DNA from: Zhengitettix transpicula
Taxonomy: Eukaryota; Arthropoda; Insecta; Orthoptera; Tetrigidae
Length of the DNA stretch: 64,000 nt
Direction: 5' to 3'
NCBI GenBank assembly: GCA_037074705.1
Contig: CM073590.1
Coordinates: 7,518,001 to 7,582,000 of the forward strand
The notes under the pieces were generated by a model that was given only the letters and a program-made list of their open reading frames with translations, searched no databases and was not told the origin of the DNA. Positions 12,736 to 22,890 of the stretch are shown in pieces. How positions within the stretch are numbered: position 1 is the stretch's first letter; every line of letters begins with the position of its first letter. The translations under genes and the position numbers were made by a program.

Positions 12736-12762
<27 letters not shown>
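12736..12762. repeat. (TA)n run flanking LTR-TA copy 2
   Basis: TA run immediately downstream of the element, matching the upstream run that ends at 11788. Confidence 0.9.
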
Positions 12763-12766
<4 letters not shown>

Positions 12767-13308
12767 GGCTCTAAAACACTCTTAAAAATCAAAATAATTT
12801 AGTGAGAGGCGGCGAAATAAAAGAAAAATTAAAAAAATTGGAGTCAATTACTTTAGACATGTTGTGAAGTATGTATTAAAATAGGTAATAATTTTATTAA
12901 ATTGTAATAAACTTGAAATAAATAGAGATAAATTTTCTAACAACATGCGTATGTTACATTAATGAGGTCGCCAAGGAAGTATGTACTGTACATATAAATT
13001 GACGTCTAAATACTGAAGAGGAATTTAAAGTTAATGGGTGTGGTACCTAGTCGTAGATGACGACACATGTACTAAAGTCAGGCAATGCAATGTGTCTGCT
13101 AAAATAAACTGCCCTCACAGACATCTTCGGAAAACGTTTTAAAATGGTAATGGAATAATAATAATATAGTGTATAATAAGACCTCGAGAAGAACGAAACG
13201 CCCGTTAACTTTCTCCCCGTCCTTTAAACTCAACGTTTGTTCTCTTTCTAATACCCTTGACAACCAACTTACTTAAGTAGACTGAATTTAGTAGGTTTCT
13301 GGGACTCA
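12763..13308. other. AT-rich intergenic sequence, no gene seen
   Basis: No coding frame, RNA gene or recognised repeat. ATTTGGCTCTAAAAC right after the TA run faintly resembles an LTR-TA primer-site motif; I treat this as coincidence. Confidence 0.4.
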
Positions 13309-13440
13309 TCGTTTTTTAGTTATAGGCTACGTGAGGGTTATCCGCTTTGATGGCTCTCTCCTATAATAGCATTGGAAGAGATGGAAAGAGGGGATTGGAA
13401 AATATAGAGCAAGGTAGTCAATTGTAAACTAGGGCCCTAA
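13309..13440 (-). mobile_element. S-family retroposon fragment (3' end only)
   Basis: GTTTTTTAGTTATAGGCTACGTGAGGGTTATCC, then diverged forms of the GGAAGAGATGG...GGGGAT, GTAGAGCAAGGTAGTCAA and ACTAGGGCCC blocks, match the 3' part of the S family in reverse orientation. The copy is more diverged than the others and stops at the ACTAGGGCCC block. Confidence 0.65.
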
Positions 13441-14948
13441 TTTTATGTCAATTCAGAACAAATAAGTAAATGTAAAATCATTCATAAATGTAGCATAAAA
13501 ATAAATTTTAATATTAACTACAATAAGTTTCTTTAGTATTTAATATATACATAATTATTATAATACTCCATGGATACTGAATATTTGTCGTTGAAATAAA
13601 AATTTCGAAGTATCACTTAAAAAATCTACCAGAAATTTATTAAACGAATTGAAGCTGTGTGTCTGATGGAACAACTATCTCCACTTTTGTCGATGCGGAT
13701 ATCACCTTCAATTGTGAATTCTGACACAATTTCCACCTCACCGTATAAAACCAAGCAACAAGCATCAAAGCCTCGCTAACAATAGGCCCTCCTCTCACCT
13801 CCCCAAAAGATCCTTTCTTTCAGCGTTAACTCTTAGACGGTAGCGTATCTGTAAAATCCCAAATGACCTGGTTTCCTAACTCGACCTCACACATCTAGCC
13901 TTTCTACACAAACAATGATCTCTGCACAACTGTTCGAAAAAGAAATCCTCGGACCTGTTCACGATTTCCATCCAGCAAACATATCCACTATTCCCATCTG
14001 TCATCAAGTACGTCTGAAATATAATTTTGTTTATTAGATACAGAGTTGCCTACTCAAATAAACAATGTAGGATACGTCGATTGCTCCCGGGATCATATTC
14101 TACAGGTTACGTTACTTTCCATGTGCGTCATGACGAATCTATTTGACCACATTTTCAGTGCTTAAATCGTTCAATATCATTTAATTAGGTAGCAACTATC
14201 GGCAGTCAAAAAAAAACACCGTAATATTTTAAAATTTGACTCATGTCAAAATTTCTCGAAACACTTAATTAACGATTATATACAACGCTGATATATAAAT
14301 GTCAGAATTAAAACGTCTCAAATAATCTGTCTGAGACCATACTAAAAACTATGCACAAACGTATTCTTTGTATGCATGTATTAAAATTTGTTCTCACGAC
14401 AAACTATTGATGTGACATCCAATTAGTTCAGTTGATTTTATTTTGAATTATTTACAGTAGCTACAGAGTAGAGATTCTTAGCAAACAGTACAAACATGCC
14501 CGTATTTAGTTACTGAAAACTACGAACTGCGGTTGCAAAACCAGCACAATTTCCTTCTCTTACGGCATCTGACATTCGTCGTCAGAGAAAATGAGCGCCC
14601 TTTATGAAAGTAACACGCAATACATTTATGGCAATTTTTGACTTCGATTCGCTATTTTAAATATATACATACTAAATCTTGATTAAAACAAAAGAGTGAT
14701 CAGAAAGGTACGTAGTTTAAGATACAAATAAATGAAAAGGTAAATAATATTTTGACTAATTGTTTTTTATTTATATTTCGCAGTTATCATGAAAAATAAT
14801 GTAATAAACTGCAGGATGTCAAGTGTGTATAGCAACTGTTTGTAGACCCGGAGAAAGTTTAGAACAAAAGCAAATATATCATCAGTAGGCTATTTGAGGC
14901 ACTCAGCTCTCAAGGCGTCGAAACCAAATACATAATGATTAAAGTATA
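13441..14948. other. Intergenic sequence, no gene seen
   Basis: AT-rich except for a C-rich, low-G patch at 13680-14000 that I do not recognise. No open frame of interest. Confidence 0.45.
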
Positions 14949-15010
14949 TGATGGAAAAATGTCGACCGGACCAGGAATCGAAACCGGTATTCTTGAATTG
15001 GAAATTCTAA
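14949..15010 (-). mobile_element. tRNA-derived SINE tail fragment (degenerate)
   Basis: GATGGAAAAATGTCGACCGG followed by CCAGGAATCGAAACCGG. The second string is the reverse complement of a box-B-like sequence (CCGGTTTCGATTCC). The first is the shared tail also seen at 24864 and 55401. No box A can be recognised, so only the 3' half of a minus-strand SINE remains. Confidence 0.5.
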
Positions 15011-16582
15011 ACCCTTTATCAAATTACATATACAAAATTGAGGTACTAAATTTAGGCCATGTAAGATATGATTTGTAAAAAAAAATTGTAGGTGAGTCTT
15101 CATCAGGTATAATGGTTAGAAGAATTTCGCACCAGATGTGGAACAGCCATGGTCTTTATGGTATGTGGCTTCTCAAAGCTTTCACTCTATACATAGAGAT
15201 TCTAAGTAATATACTCTATAAATGAACAGCTCTTGTGAAATTATAGAAACAGATAAACAAGGCCAAGATCGGTAAAGGCTTGAGACCAGGTTATCCGATA
15301 TCATCTACAATTTACAATGGATCACTCGACGAAAAGTCAATGAAGTTAACTTCATTTCTAAATTACTTCCGTATTGCGGACACAGTTTGGCACAGCTGAA
15401 TTCAAGCTGAGTGTAGTTCAAGTCAGCGGCTTGCGGCCGATCACCCTATGTGCCGTGTGCTCCGTTAAACACGGTATTGGAAATATTGCTTTCTCTGAGA
15501 ACTGATTGGAGACCCGTAAACATCGGGTAGGGGAAAAGGTGTCGACCAACTGTCCAGAGCTTTTTGGAGACCTGGTCAGTGGCTCCTAGTGCTATCCGCC
15601 AGATTGTCTTCCTTTCATTTACTTCTCAACAATAAATCTTCTTTATTCTTCAATAACTCCTATTTGACTGAAGTGCAGCGAAACACCAAACACTACGCCT
15701 AGGTTCAATTAGTTGAACCAGAAACCCTCACGTAACCGACATTCCGAATTCCTGTTCTGAATTCTTCCTTTATACTCTAGATCGGTAACTAGGTGAGATA
15801 ACGGAGGTAAAACTTGGTGAACAAATGTTAGTGCTGGAATGTTACAGGAGTTATGAAAATATGAACTGTAAATAATATAAAAGCTTCACATAGAATTAAA
15901 ATAATTAATAGAATAAAATAATTTCGGAAGAAAGTATTATTTTAAAACCGTTTGTCAATCTAATAAATCAAAGCATAATTTTAAACTTCATAAAGAATCA
16001 TATCGGGTGTGGATTGTAATGCAAGTTGCAAGCCTTTGTTTCGGAATCTTGGGATTTTAACATTGTTTTGTACGTATAGTCTAGAAATTTTAAAGTTTCT
16101 CTGCAGAAACATCAATTAATATGCCATAAACGGAGAAAATCATTTATAAAACACCAGAAATAGCGCTAAACTCCGCATTGAAAAACTTCGCCTTAGCCTT
16201 TTTGAATCAATCATTCGTTATTTCTGGATAAATATATACTATAGTCATCCGGACTAAATAAAACTTTAGCTATATTAAATTTATTTATAAAGAGTTGTAA
16301 ATCTTTGTTAATTAATGGAGCATATTACTCGCTCAAATAATTCCTAGATAAGAAGGACAGATTAGATCCTCTCTAATAAAATACTTAGCTGGTATCCTAT
16401 TAAGTTATTCTATTATTTAATAATCATAATCTTGTATAATTTAACTGCCGACTTATTTTATTTTTCAAGTTCAACGGGAATCCAAGTAAGATTTGCTGCT
16501 GGAAACTCCGCCGAATGGAAATTGAAGATTAATGTTATCACTTCTTTAATTCCTGTTATATTAATATATTTAACGTTTTAAA
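15011..16582. other. Intergenic sequence with an unassigned GC-richer patch
   Basis: No gene seen. About 15400-15760 is GC-richer and contains an AATAAA-type signal followed by T/C-rich DNA (near 15630-15660). This could be the end of an LTR or a 3' UTR relic, but I find no second copy and no termini. Confidence 0.4.
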
Positions 16583-16603
16583 TTATATATATATATATAT
16601 ATA
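16583..16603. repeat. (TA)n run flanking LTR-TA copy 3
   Basis: TA run ending at the start of the third LTR-TA copy. Confidence 0.85.
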
Positions 16604-17505
16604 ATAATTAGAGGCAATTAGATAATTAATAATTGGAAATTTGTAGTAAATTGTTATCGGCGAGAATATAAACACAACAATGTGCAGGCGGGCCTTTGTC
16701 TGTCGGCGAGCGTTTTAAAACTCCGGTCTCACGAAGGCAGTCGCGGGCAGTTCTTGATCGAGTAAAGAGAGGCAGGCAAGACTTCATTAAGAGTGGTGTG
16801 GGACACAGAATTTCATAGAGTAAAGTTTGGACATAGAATTCGATCAAGTAAAGGTCGCAGGAAAGTTTTCAATAAGTAAAGCCACAGATAGAAATTCAAC
16901 AAGGAAAGACTGTTACAAAATTTCATCGAGAAGGAGTTGATAACATTCTGATTGACCGAGAACTACAATAATTTGCTGGAGAGGGAGAGAGATTTAATGC
17001 AGAGGTCCACAGGTGTTGTACGGAGTAATCGTTCCAGTTGATAGATACAAAAGTTTTGGACAGTGATTTTGAAAAAGTTTATAAAAGTTATTTGTAAACG
17101 TTACATGGATCAAAACGTCAGATTTCGGATTCACGTTCATTTTGTTGTTTAATTCTAATGTTGTAAAATTTGATTGTTAATTTGAATGTAAGAAAGGTTT
17201 GTTCTTTATTTAAAAGGTCCAAATAAATTACCCTGAGATGAGAGTATATGAGTTTGTAAAATAGTAAGGACACAAATGTAAATCAATCACGACAAGAAAA
17301 TTTTGTTATTTTACTTTAAATAAATTAATTGTTTCTGAGGATTAAATTTTGTAAATTATTTAACATCCTTTCATTTTAAATTTTAATAAAATAAGTTAAT
17401 CCATTAATTAACCATTGATTTACTTAATTTCTTCTGAATGTTTCATTTTGGCGTGCCAACGAGAAGCAATTCATCTGATTCAATAAATTGTAATTTGTGT
17501 AATAA
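16604..17505 (+). mobile_element. LTR-TA copy 3, solo-LTR-like, plus orientation
   Basis: Starts ATAATTAGAGGCAATTAG after a TA run and aligns with copy 2 through TTGTTATCGGCGA...AACACAACAATG, GGCCTTTGTC, AGGCAGTCG, CATTCTGATTGACC, GGAGAGGGAGAG and CCTGAGATGAGAG. It carries TGGCGTGCCAACGAGAAGC (17449-17467), a degenerate tRNA-Lys-type primer-site motif, about 50 bp before its 3' end. That end is a decayed TGTAATAAAATATATAT. Between about 16750 and 16930 it holds roughly six imperfect ~33-bp units containing AATTTCATCGAGTAAAG. The short minus-strand frame here is a shadow. The 3' boundary is approximate. Confidence 0.68.
16750..16930 (+). repeat. Degenerate ~33-bp tandem array inside LTR-TA copy 3
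   Basis: Units vary around GACATAGAATTTCATCGAGTAAAG. Examples are ACAGAATTTCATAGAGTAAAG, CATAGAATTCGATCAAGTAAAG, TTCAATAAGTAAAG and AAATTTCATCGAG. Copy 2 has about three related units and copy 5 has a 47-bp duplication at a comparable place, so this is a variable-number zone of the family. Confidence 0.6.
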
Positions 17506-18423
17506 AATATATATTTGTAAAGTACAATGTTTGTTTTTTTAAACTTTGTAATTGTAATAATTTATTATTTCTTGTAATCTCATACTGACGTATCCTATTT
17601 TCTCGACGTAGGACTAGTGGGATGAATAATAAATCTTAATTTAAAACCTTTATTTATAAGTAGTTTCATCTAATGACCAGTATCGGCGATATAAACCACC
17701 TGTATGTTTTTATAACCTTATGAGTATACCGCCCGTTTGACATTTTGCTATTTTTATCCGTGCATTGAAAATGTCCTGGAACTCGGTTTGCTGTTATTTA
17801 ATGAATTTTATTGCAGTGTTTGATTTCAATATACAGTATTTTGTTTGTACGTTTAGTTGGTTTCGTTTCCAATACATGATAATCTATTATACATATTGTG
17901 GTTCGTTGTGATGTATCAGGTTTCAATGCGAGACTAATGAGGGTTGAATTTTTAGCGAGCTTCTACTGAATAAATTATATAATGGGAGTTCAGCTTTCTA
18001 TCCGCGTCATTCAGGGCTATTTATTCCCAAACACGTGGAAGACAAGGTCATTGATTGTTCATTTTTCATTCCAGGTACATAATTTTGTCGCCGTCATTAT
18101 TCTTGAAACATCAATAATGGTGTATTGCAAGTAATTGAAATACAATTATTATATATTATTAAAAATATGGATTAAAACTGATAAAATTACCATTTGTGTT
18201 CTCTAACAGAAATTTCACAAAATGATCAGAAAGTAATATTTAAAAGATAATGATATGATCAACACTTTACATAGCAGCCAAAATCTTTCTTGATGTAGTT
18301 ACGAAAATACCCAGTAGTCGTTTAATATTATAACTATCTTCTATTTCAAAGTAACTTACACTTTAACTTAAATCTCACTTCGAATGCAGGAACTCATTTC
18401 ATTATGTACATCTGTATAAATTA
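17506..18423. other. AT-rich intergenic sequence, no gene seen
   Basis: No recognisable coding frame, RNA gene or repeat. Confidence 0.5.
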
Positions 18424-18434
18424 ACCAAAGTAGG
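18424..18434. repeat. Target-site duplication of the S copy (left)
   Basis: ACCAAAGTAGG is repeated exactly at 18971-18981, on the other side of the S element. Confidence 0.9.
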
Positions 18435-18970
18435 GCCAAGCTGCGAGAGCTATTCTCTCGAAGGCAGTACCTGCGAGGGATGTTCTCTCGCAGGCAGAAC
18501 CTTGTAGGAGAGATACGAAGGGGCTACCTTTGGGGATGCCTTTTCCTTCTCCGAGGCACGTGGGCCTTATCTCAGAGGTGTATGTTCCGGTGTCACAGAC
18601 CTTGGGCATACAGTAAGAGTTGTCCGCTATTCCCATTGAAATAGTCGGCCAGCTACCTCCTAAACTGGTCGAGGCACGGAGAAGGGAATGCTGCGTCCCC
18701 ACAGCAAACTCCTCTCCCGCTATCGGAAGGGCGTGGGACAGGTACCCAATGCCCGACCTACCTGATGCAGGTTTTTCTAGGGTTTTCCCTGCATTACTTT
18801 TAGGCGAATGCCGGGAAGGATCCTTAAAATATAGCCCGGGGGCCCTAGTTAACCCTTGGCTACCGTCCTCTACCCTTCCGCATCCCTCGTTTCAAATCCC
18901 TTCCTATGCTATTAAAGGGAAATTGTCCAACGTGTATTACCCTCATGTAGCCTGTTGCCCTAAAAAAAAC
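18435..18970 (+). mobile_element. S-family retroposon, complete copy with target duplication
   Basis: A 536-bp element bounded by a perfect 11-bp duplication and ending in an A-rich tail (CTCTAAAAAAA-type). That is the signature of LINE-driven target-primed insertion of a SINE. The 5' end has GGCCAAGCTGCGAGAGC, which resembles a pol III box A, but no convincing box B follows, so a tRNA origin is unproven. Two 30-bp tandem units (18441-18470, 18471-18500), each able to fold (CTGCGAG...CTCTCG), form the 5' region. Internal landmarks are GGGCTACCTTTGGGGATGCC, CAGACCTTGGGCATAC, CTATTCCCATTGAAATAGTCGG, ACCTACCTGATGCAGG and GCCCGGGGGCCCTAGTTAACC. The 128-codon frame is not shared between copies and I do not regard it as a gene. 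No autonomous partner is visible in the window. Confidence 0.85.
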
Positions 18971-18981
18971 ACCAAAGTAGG
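18971..18981. repeat. Target-site duplication of the S copy (right)
   Basis: Exact repeat of ACCAAAGTAGG at 18424-18434, directly after the A-rich tail. Confidence 0.9.
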
Positions 18982-20024
18982 AAAAATAACTGGAAAAATT
19001 TCCTAGTTGAAACATCCATGGAGAAATTAATCTACCGAAACAAATAAAATTTCAGAGTAAAACATTGACCTATTTCATGATTTCCACAGAATACACATTT
19101 TCAGATAATCGTAATTCACATTTAATGCAATTGTGAAATCCTTTATTCTGTGATTTAAATAATGCAAAACGAATATTAGGTAACAAAATAATCGAAAGCC
19201 AAAACTTTTATTTACGTGACAGAGGTAAAAAGGTTAAATGCATATAATCATATTGTTTTTGTTTTTATTATTATGTACGATCAATTACCGTCATAAATCA
19301 GTCTAATAATTCGATTCAGTGTAGCGAGCACCTTAATTTTTTTATTATTAATTAATCTAAAACATATTTAATTTTACCTCTCGGCGTGTCATGCGCACGT
19401 GGAACGTCCTCGGACAAAGGATGGCATCAATTTTCCTGTAGGTTCATGGCTTATCGCTTAAGACAATGGAAAATATGCACCAATTTACACCAGGTGTGCC
19501 GTGCAGGAGACGATGGTGTCTTCCAATAACCCTGGACCAGCGATGCTGGCGTAAAGGAAAGGATCCTTCTGGTTGGTGGTGAAGGTCACGTGAGGGGATC
19601 AAAGATGGAGATTCGTCCGTCAATTACAAAATACACGTGACCCGAATATGTGGAGGGGGTGAAAAAAGAGGTTTTGAGTTAATTGTTAAACAGTCGTTGG
19701 AGATATGAGACAGAGTTTAAGCAGTCATGACAGAGATAGTTAGTCTTGAAACATTCATTGGAGAGGAAATTTGTCTTGATACAGTCGTGGATAATCTTCG
19801 AACGGTACAGTTGTTCGAGAAAAACCAGTAGCGTTAAGAGTACGAGTGTGAGTCCAAACCACTACCACGAACCCACAGTACGTACCAGCAGCCCGACGCT
19901 TGCCAGAGTCTGTGAATATCAAAGGAGGCACCAACCGCCCTTCCTCAGCGCTGACCACGCCAGCGGTAGAGTACCTTATCCATAAATCTCTATGCTAGAC
20001 TAGAATGACTGTTCTTTCTTCTTT
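18982..20024. other. Intergenic sequence with a GC-richer unassigned block
   Basis: AT-rich to about 19375. From 19380 to 19985 it is GC-richer, with open frames on both strands (79 and 67 codons) but no recognised domain. Phrases such as AGTCATGACAGAG, CATTCATTGGAGAGG and CAGTCGTGGA hint at decayed short repeats, possibly an unrelated LTR. No termini or second copy found. Confidence 0.4.
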
Positions 20025-20425
20025 TTTTTACAGTAATCCACGTGGTGGATAACATGGGAAGTATTTTAAAGGGGAGGTGCGGAAGTGTAGAGGAAGGCAG
20101 CCAAGGTTTAGGTAGCCCTGGCTGTAGTTTAAGGATCCTCCCCTGCATTTGCCTAAACGTGATGTAGGACAAATCCTAGAAAACCTGAAACAAGTAGTGT
20201 TGCCGAATATTCCAATAGGAATAGCGGACAACTCTTACCAGTTGCCCAAGGTCTGTGACCCTGGAACATATAATTCACAAAACAGACCAAGGTGCCTCGG
20301 CTTGTGGGAACATTAGTTCAGAAACGAAGAGAGGAAATGGCATCCCCAAAGGTAGCCCTCTCCTTCTGTCCAAAAAGGTTCTGCTTGCGAGAGAACAGCT
20401 CTCATAGTCTTTTCGTGCCACAGAT
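20025..20425 (-). mobile_element. S-family retroposon copy with internal deletion
   Basis: Reverse orientation, with a T-rich stretch (complement of the A tail) at the left end, then GTAATCCACGTGGTGG. All landmarks occur in order through AACCTGAAACAAG, then the sequence jumps to CCGAATATTCCAATAGGAATAGCGG. Roughly 110 bp present in the complete copy are missing. It reaches the 5' region (TTCTGCTTGCGAGAGAACAGCTCTC) but retains only part of the two 30-bp 5' units. I could not define a target duplication. Confidence 0.8.
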
Positions 20426-21105
20426 TGATTCAACATATTGACTGTGTCGCTTGTGAGAAATAGTCTAATTTTGTATATATAAAATCCTATTTTGAATAAC
20501 TTATATTATTAATTATTCCTTGTCTATTTGATTTTAATCCCATCCGCTTCCCTTCTTGCAAGTAAGCAAGTAAACAATAATAATTGTCAATGCATTTGGT
20601 TGGTTGACCATTAGATGTTGATAGTTGGAAACTTATAAAAGCGGTCACTTGTTTTAATTTCAATATATTTGTTCGGTAGCTTTTTGACTAACTTCCCATA
20701 GTCATCCTAGGAAATTTAAAATAGAACAAAATAATAATTTTGAATATAATACGTACAGTTTACTTCGTAGAAACTAAACACAATTCACCCGTTCCACAAC
20801 ACAGGAGTTTGCCGCTCCAGGTATAGAGAATCTGACAACCTGATCTACTTCTAAGTCTACTTTAAATTTGTCGTACTCGATCGTCGTACATCCACTGATT
20901 GATAAATTTCTGAAGGAATCTCCAGCTTTCGCTGAGCAATGAACAGAAAATGCGTTTCTTTAACACACAGTGAAAGGATGGGCGATTGACGACAAGAAAT
21001 TGATGTACCGAAATATCCTCGTATTGTTCATTGATATAGAAGACAACGACTGACAAACTGAGAAGGCAGAAATATGCTAGTAACAAAACTACTAATCAGT
21101 TAAAG
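20426..21105. other. AT-rich intergenic sequence, no gene seen
   Basis: No recognisable gene or repeat. The 74-codon minus frame at 20862-21086 has no motif I recognise. Confidence 0.45.
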
Positions 21106-21535
21106 TTGTGTTGCAGGAAAATTAATGGGTGTCGTGGAGAATGCCATCTTCAGGCCGATACATTGAGGGAGAGAGGAAAACTGTGTATAATGTGTATAGA
21201 TGATGGAACCACCGTATTTTGGATAAGAAGACGGGATTCTGGAGCTGTCGTCATGTTGTATGGGAGCAGGATCAGTTGTCAGATATCAGACATTATCAGA
21301 TATCAGTATTCAAATAAGTCAGGATTCTTATGAAAAATAGGTTAATAGCAAAGAGAAGTGAGATTTTAGTGATAAAGTGAAGTCAAGATGAGCGGCAGCA
21401 GATGAGCTCAGAATTCATCCAAATCTCAGCATTTCCTGGCTACACCATATCGAATAAGTCCTCTTTGTGTTTTTCAATAAATTTATTGGCGCATCCAATT
21501 TTTTTTCTATTTTCTTATTCTATTGTTTAAGCAGA
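21106..21535 (+). other. Possible LTR remnant (weak)
   Basis: A GC-richer stretch followed by CAATAAATTTATTGGCGCATCCAA (about 21475-21498): a poly(A) signal and then a TGGCGC motif, the same order seen near the 3' ends of the LTRs in this window. No start, target duplication or second copy was found. The 75-codon frame here is unsupported. Confidence 0.25.
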
Positions 21536-22705
21536 AATTATTGAATGGAAAGTTTTCAAAATTTTCGCAGATAAATCCACGAGAAAATAGTCAATTGAAT
21601 GTTTTAATGTGCTTTTCTGTTAGTAATCAGAAAAATTTCCTTTATTTATTCAGAATGTGTATACGTTTGGAAAACCGTATTTTACATCTACCAGTTGTAT
21701 AAAGTAATTTAAATGTTATACAAATATAGAATTTAACAGATGTAAGTCGCTAATGACCGAAAGGTTATTTCACACTAACATTATGGTTGACTTGCAACGC
21801 AAGTTGTTGACAAACGTCTATGGCCTCTATTCTTCAACTGAGAATAATTATTCTCGTATTATTTTTGTTACATTTTCCACGGTACTGAGGATTAACAGAT
21901 GCAATAATAAAAATAAATTACTGTACAGAAAAAAAAACATTGCAAGAGGTGGAGCAAGGAGGTAAGAAATATATACTTTACTCTCAGAAGGCGATCGAGA
22001 TTTATTTCATTAAATTTATTAGTTAGTTTAAATTGTTAGCGGGTATTAAGTAAATGTACTTTTCAATTTGTTATAATGATGTGGCGGCAAAGAAAGGAAA
22101 ATAAATTGTCTAGTTGCGCCGGAGAGAATGAAATAAAGTATCATGTCGGGGGAGAAATTGAAAGTTTATTATGAGATAGAGAAATTGTTATCACGGCGCG
22201 GAAAACTTGCTACAGAATTGAGACCGAATTTACAGAAGCTCGTTAAAAGTTGAAACTTTATATAGACTTAGTAGATGGCGTGCATTATTGGAGCAGAGGC
22301 GCATCCAGCACGGTGTGAAACAACGACAGCATTTTGTTCCGGAGCCGTAAAACAACAGCAGCCGAGAAAAGCCGCCCAGAGACAACAGAACGACAGACTG
22401 CATCGTGCACCAAGTAACGAGTAACAGATAAGCATTTTGAAATATAACCCTCACAAACGCCACGCCACAATCTGCCTAAAAAAATTTAGAAAAACTTCCA
22501 AGCCCGGAATTGTAATTTATATTATAGTAACCTTTTATTGAATTAGTAAATACAATTTTAAAATAATAACCAAGCAATGCAGTCAATAAGTCAGAAAAAA
22601 GTAATAATCAACTTATGATAACAATAATTTTGTATTACTACATAGTTCTATAAGTTTTTTTTCCATTTATATTTCGAATTTATCATAAAAATACTGCTAT
22701 TTAGG
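21536..22705. other. Intergenic sequence, GC-richer patch at 22080-22480
   Basis: No gene seen. The patch at 22080-22480 contains a TATATAGA box (about 22260) and GC-rich flanks. Two overlapping short minus-strand frames cover it without recognisable motifs. Its nature is unresolved. Confidence 0.4.
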
Positions 22706-22890
22706 TGTTTCACGTGATTGCCTGAAGAAGAACCCATATTATGTACGAAACGTTGTATCCAAACGAATTTTTGTTGTATAGATATATAAATGTCTGTCTG
22801 TCCGTGTGTTCCCTATGCGCTCGTAAATCATTCATCCGATTGCTGTGCGCAGCCCCACGAAGGTTTCCAAAATGCCAGATTATGTTAAAT
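22706..22890 (+). mobile_element. Short interspersed-repeat remnant
   Basis: TTGCCTGAAGAAGAACCC...GTACGAAACGTTG is a string often seen in arthropod retroelement 3' regions. It is followed by TATAAATGTCTGTCTGTCCGTGTGTTCCCTATGCGC, a typical terminal stretch of a widespread non-coding insect repeat. The start of the Z copy at 60159 has a comparable GTTTGTGTGTGTTCCGC. The right part fades into AT-rich DNA. Family unknown. Confidence 0.45.

Noticed and set aside
12763..12782. ATTTGGCTCTAAAACAC after the TA run as a primer site of LTR-TA copy 2
   Set aside because: The terminal alignment of copy 2 with copy 1 ends before the TA run, and the match to a tRNA-Lys site is poor.
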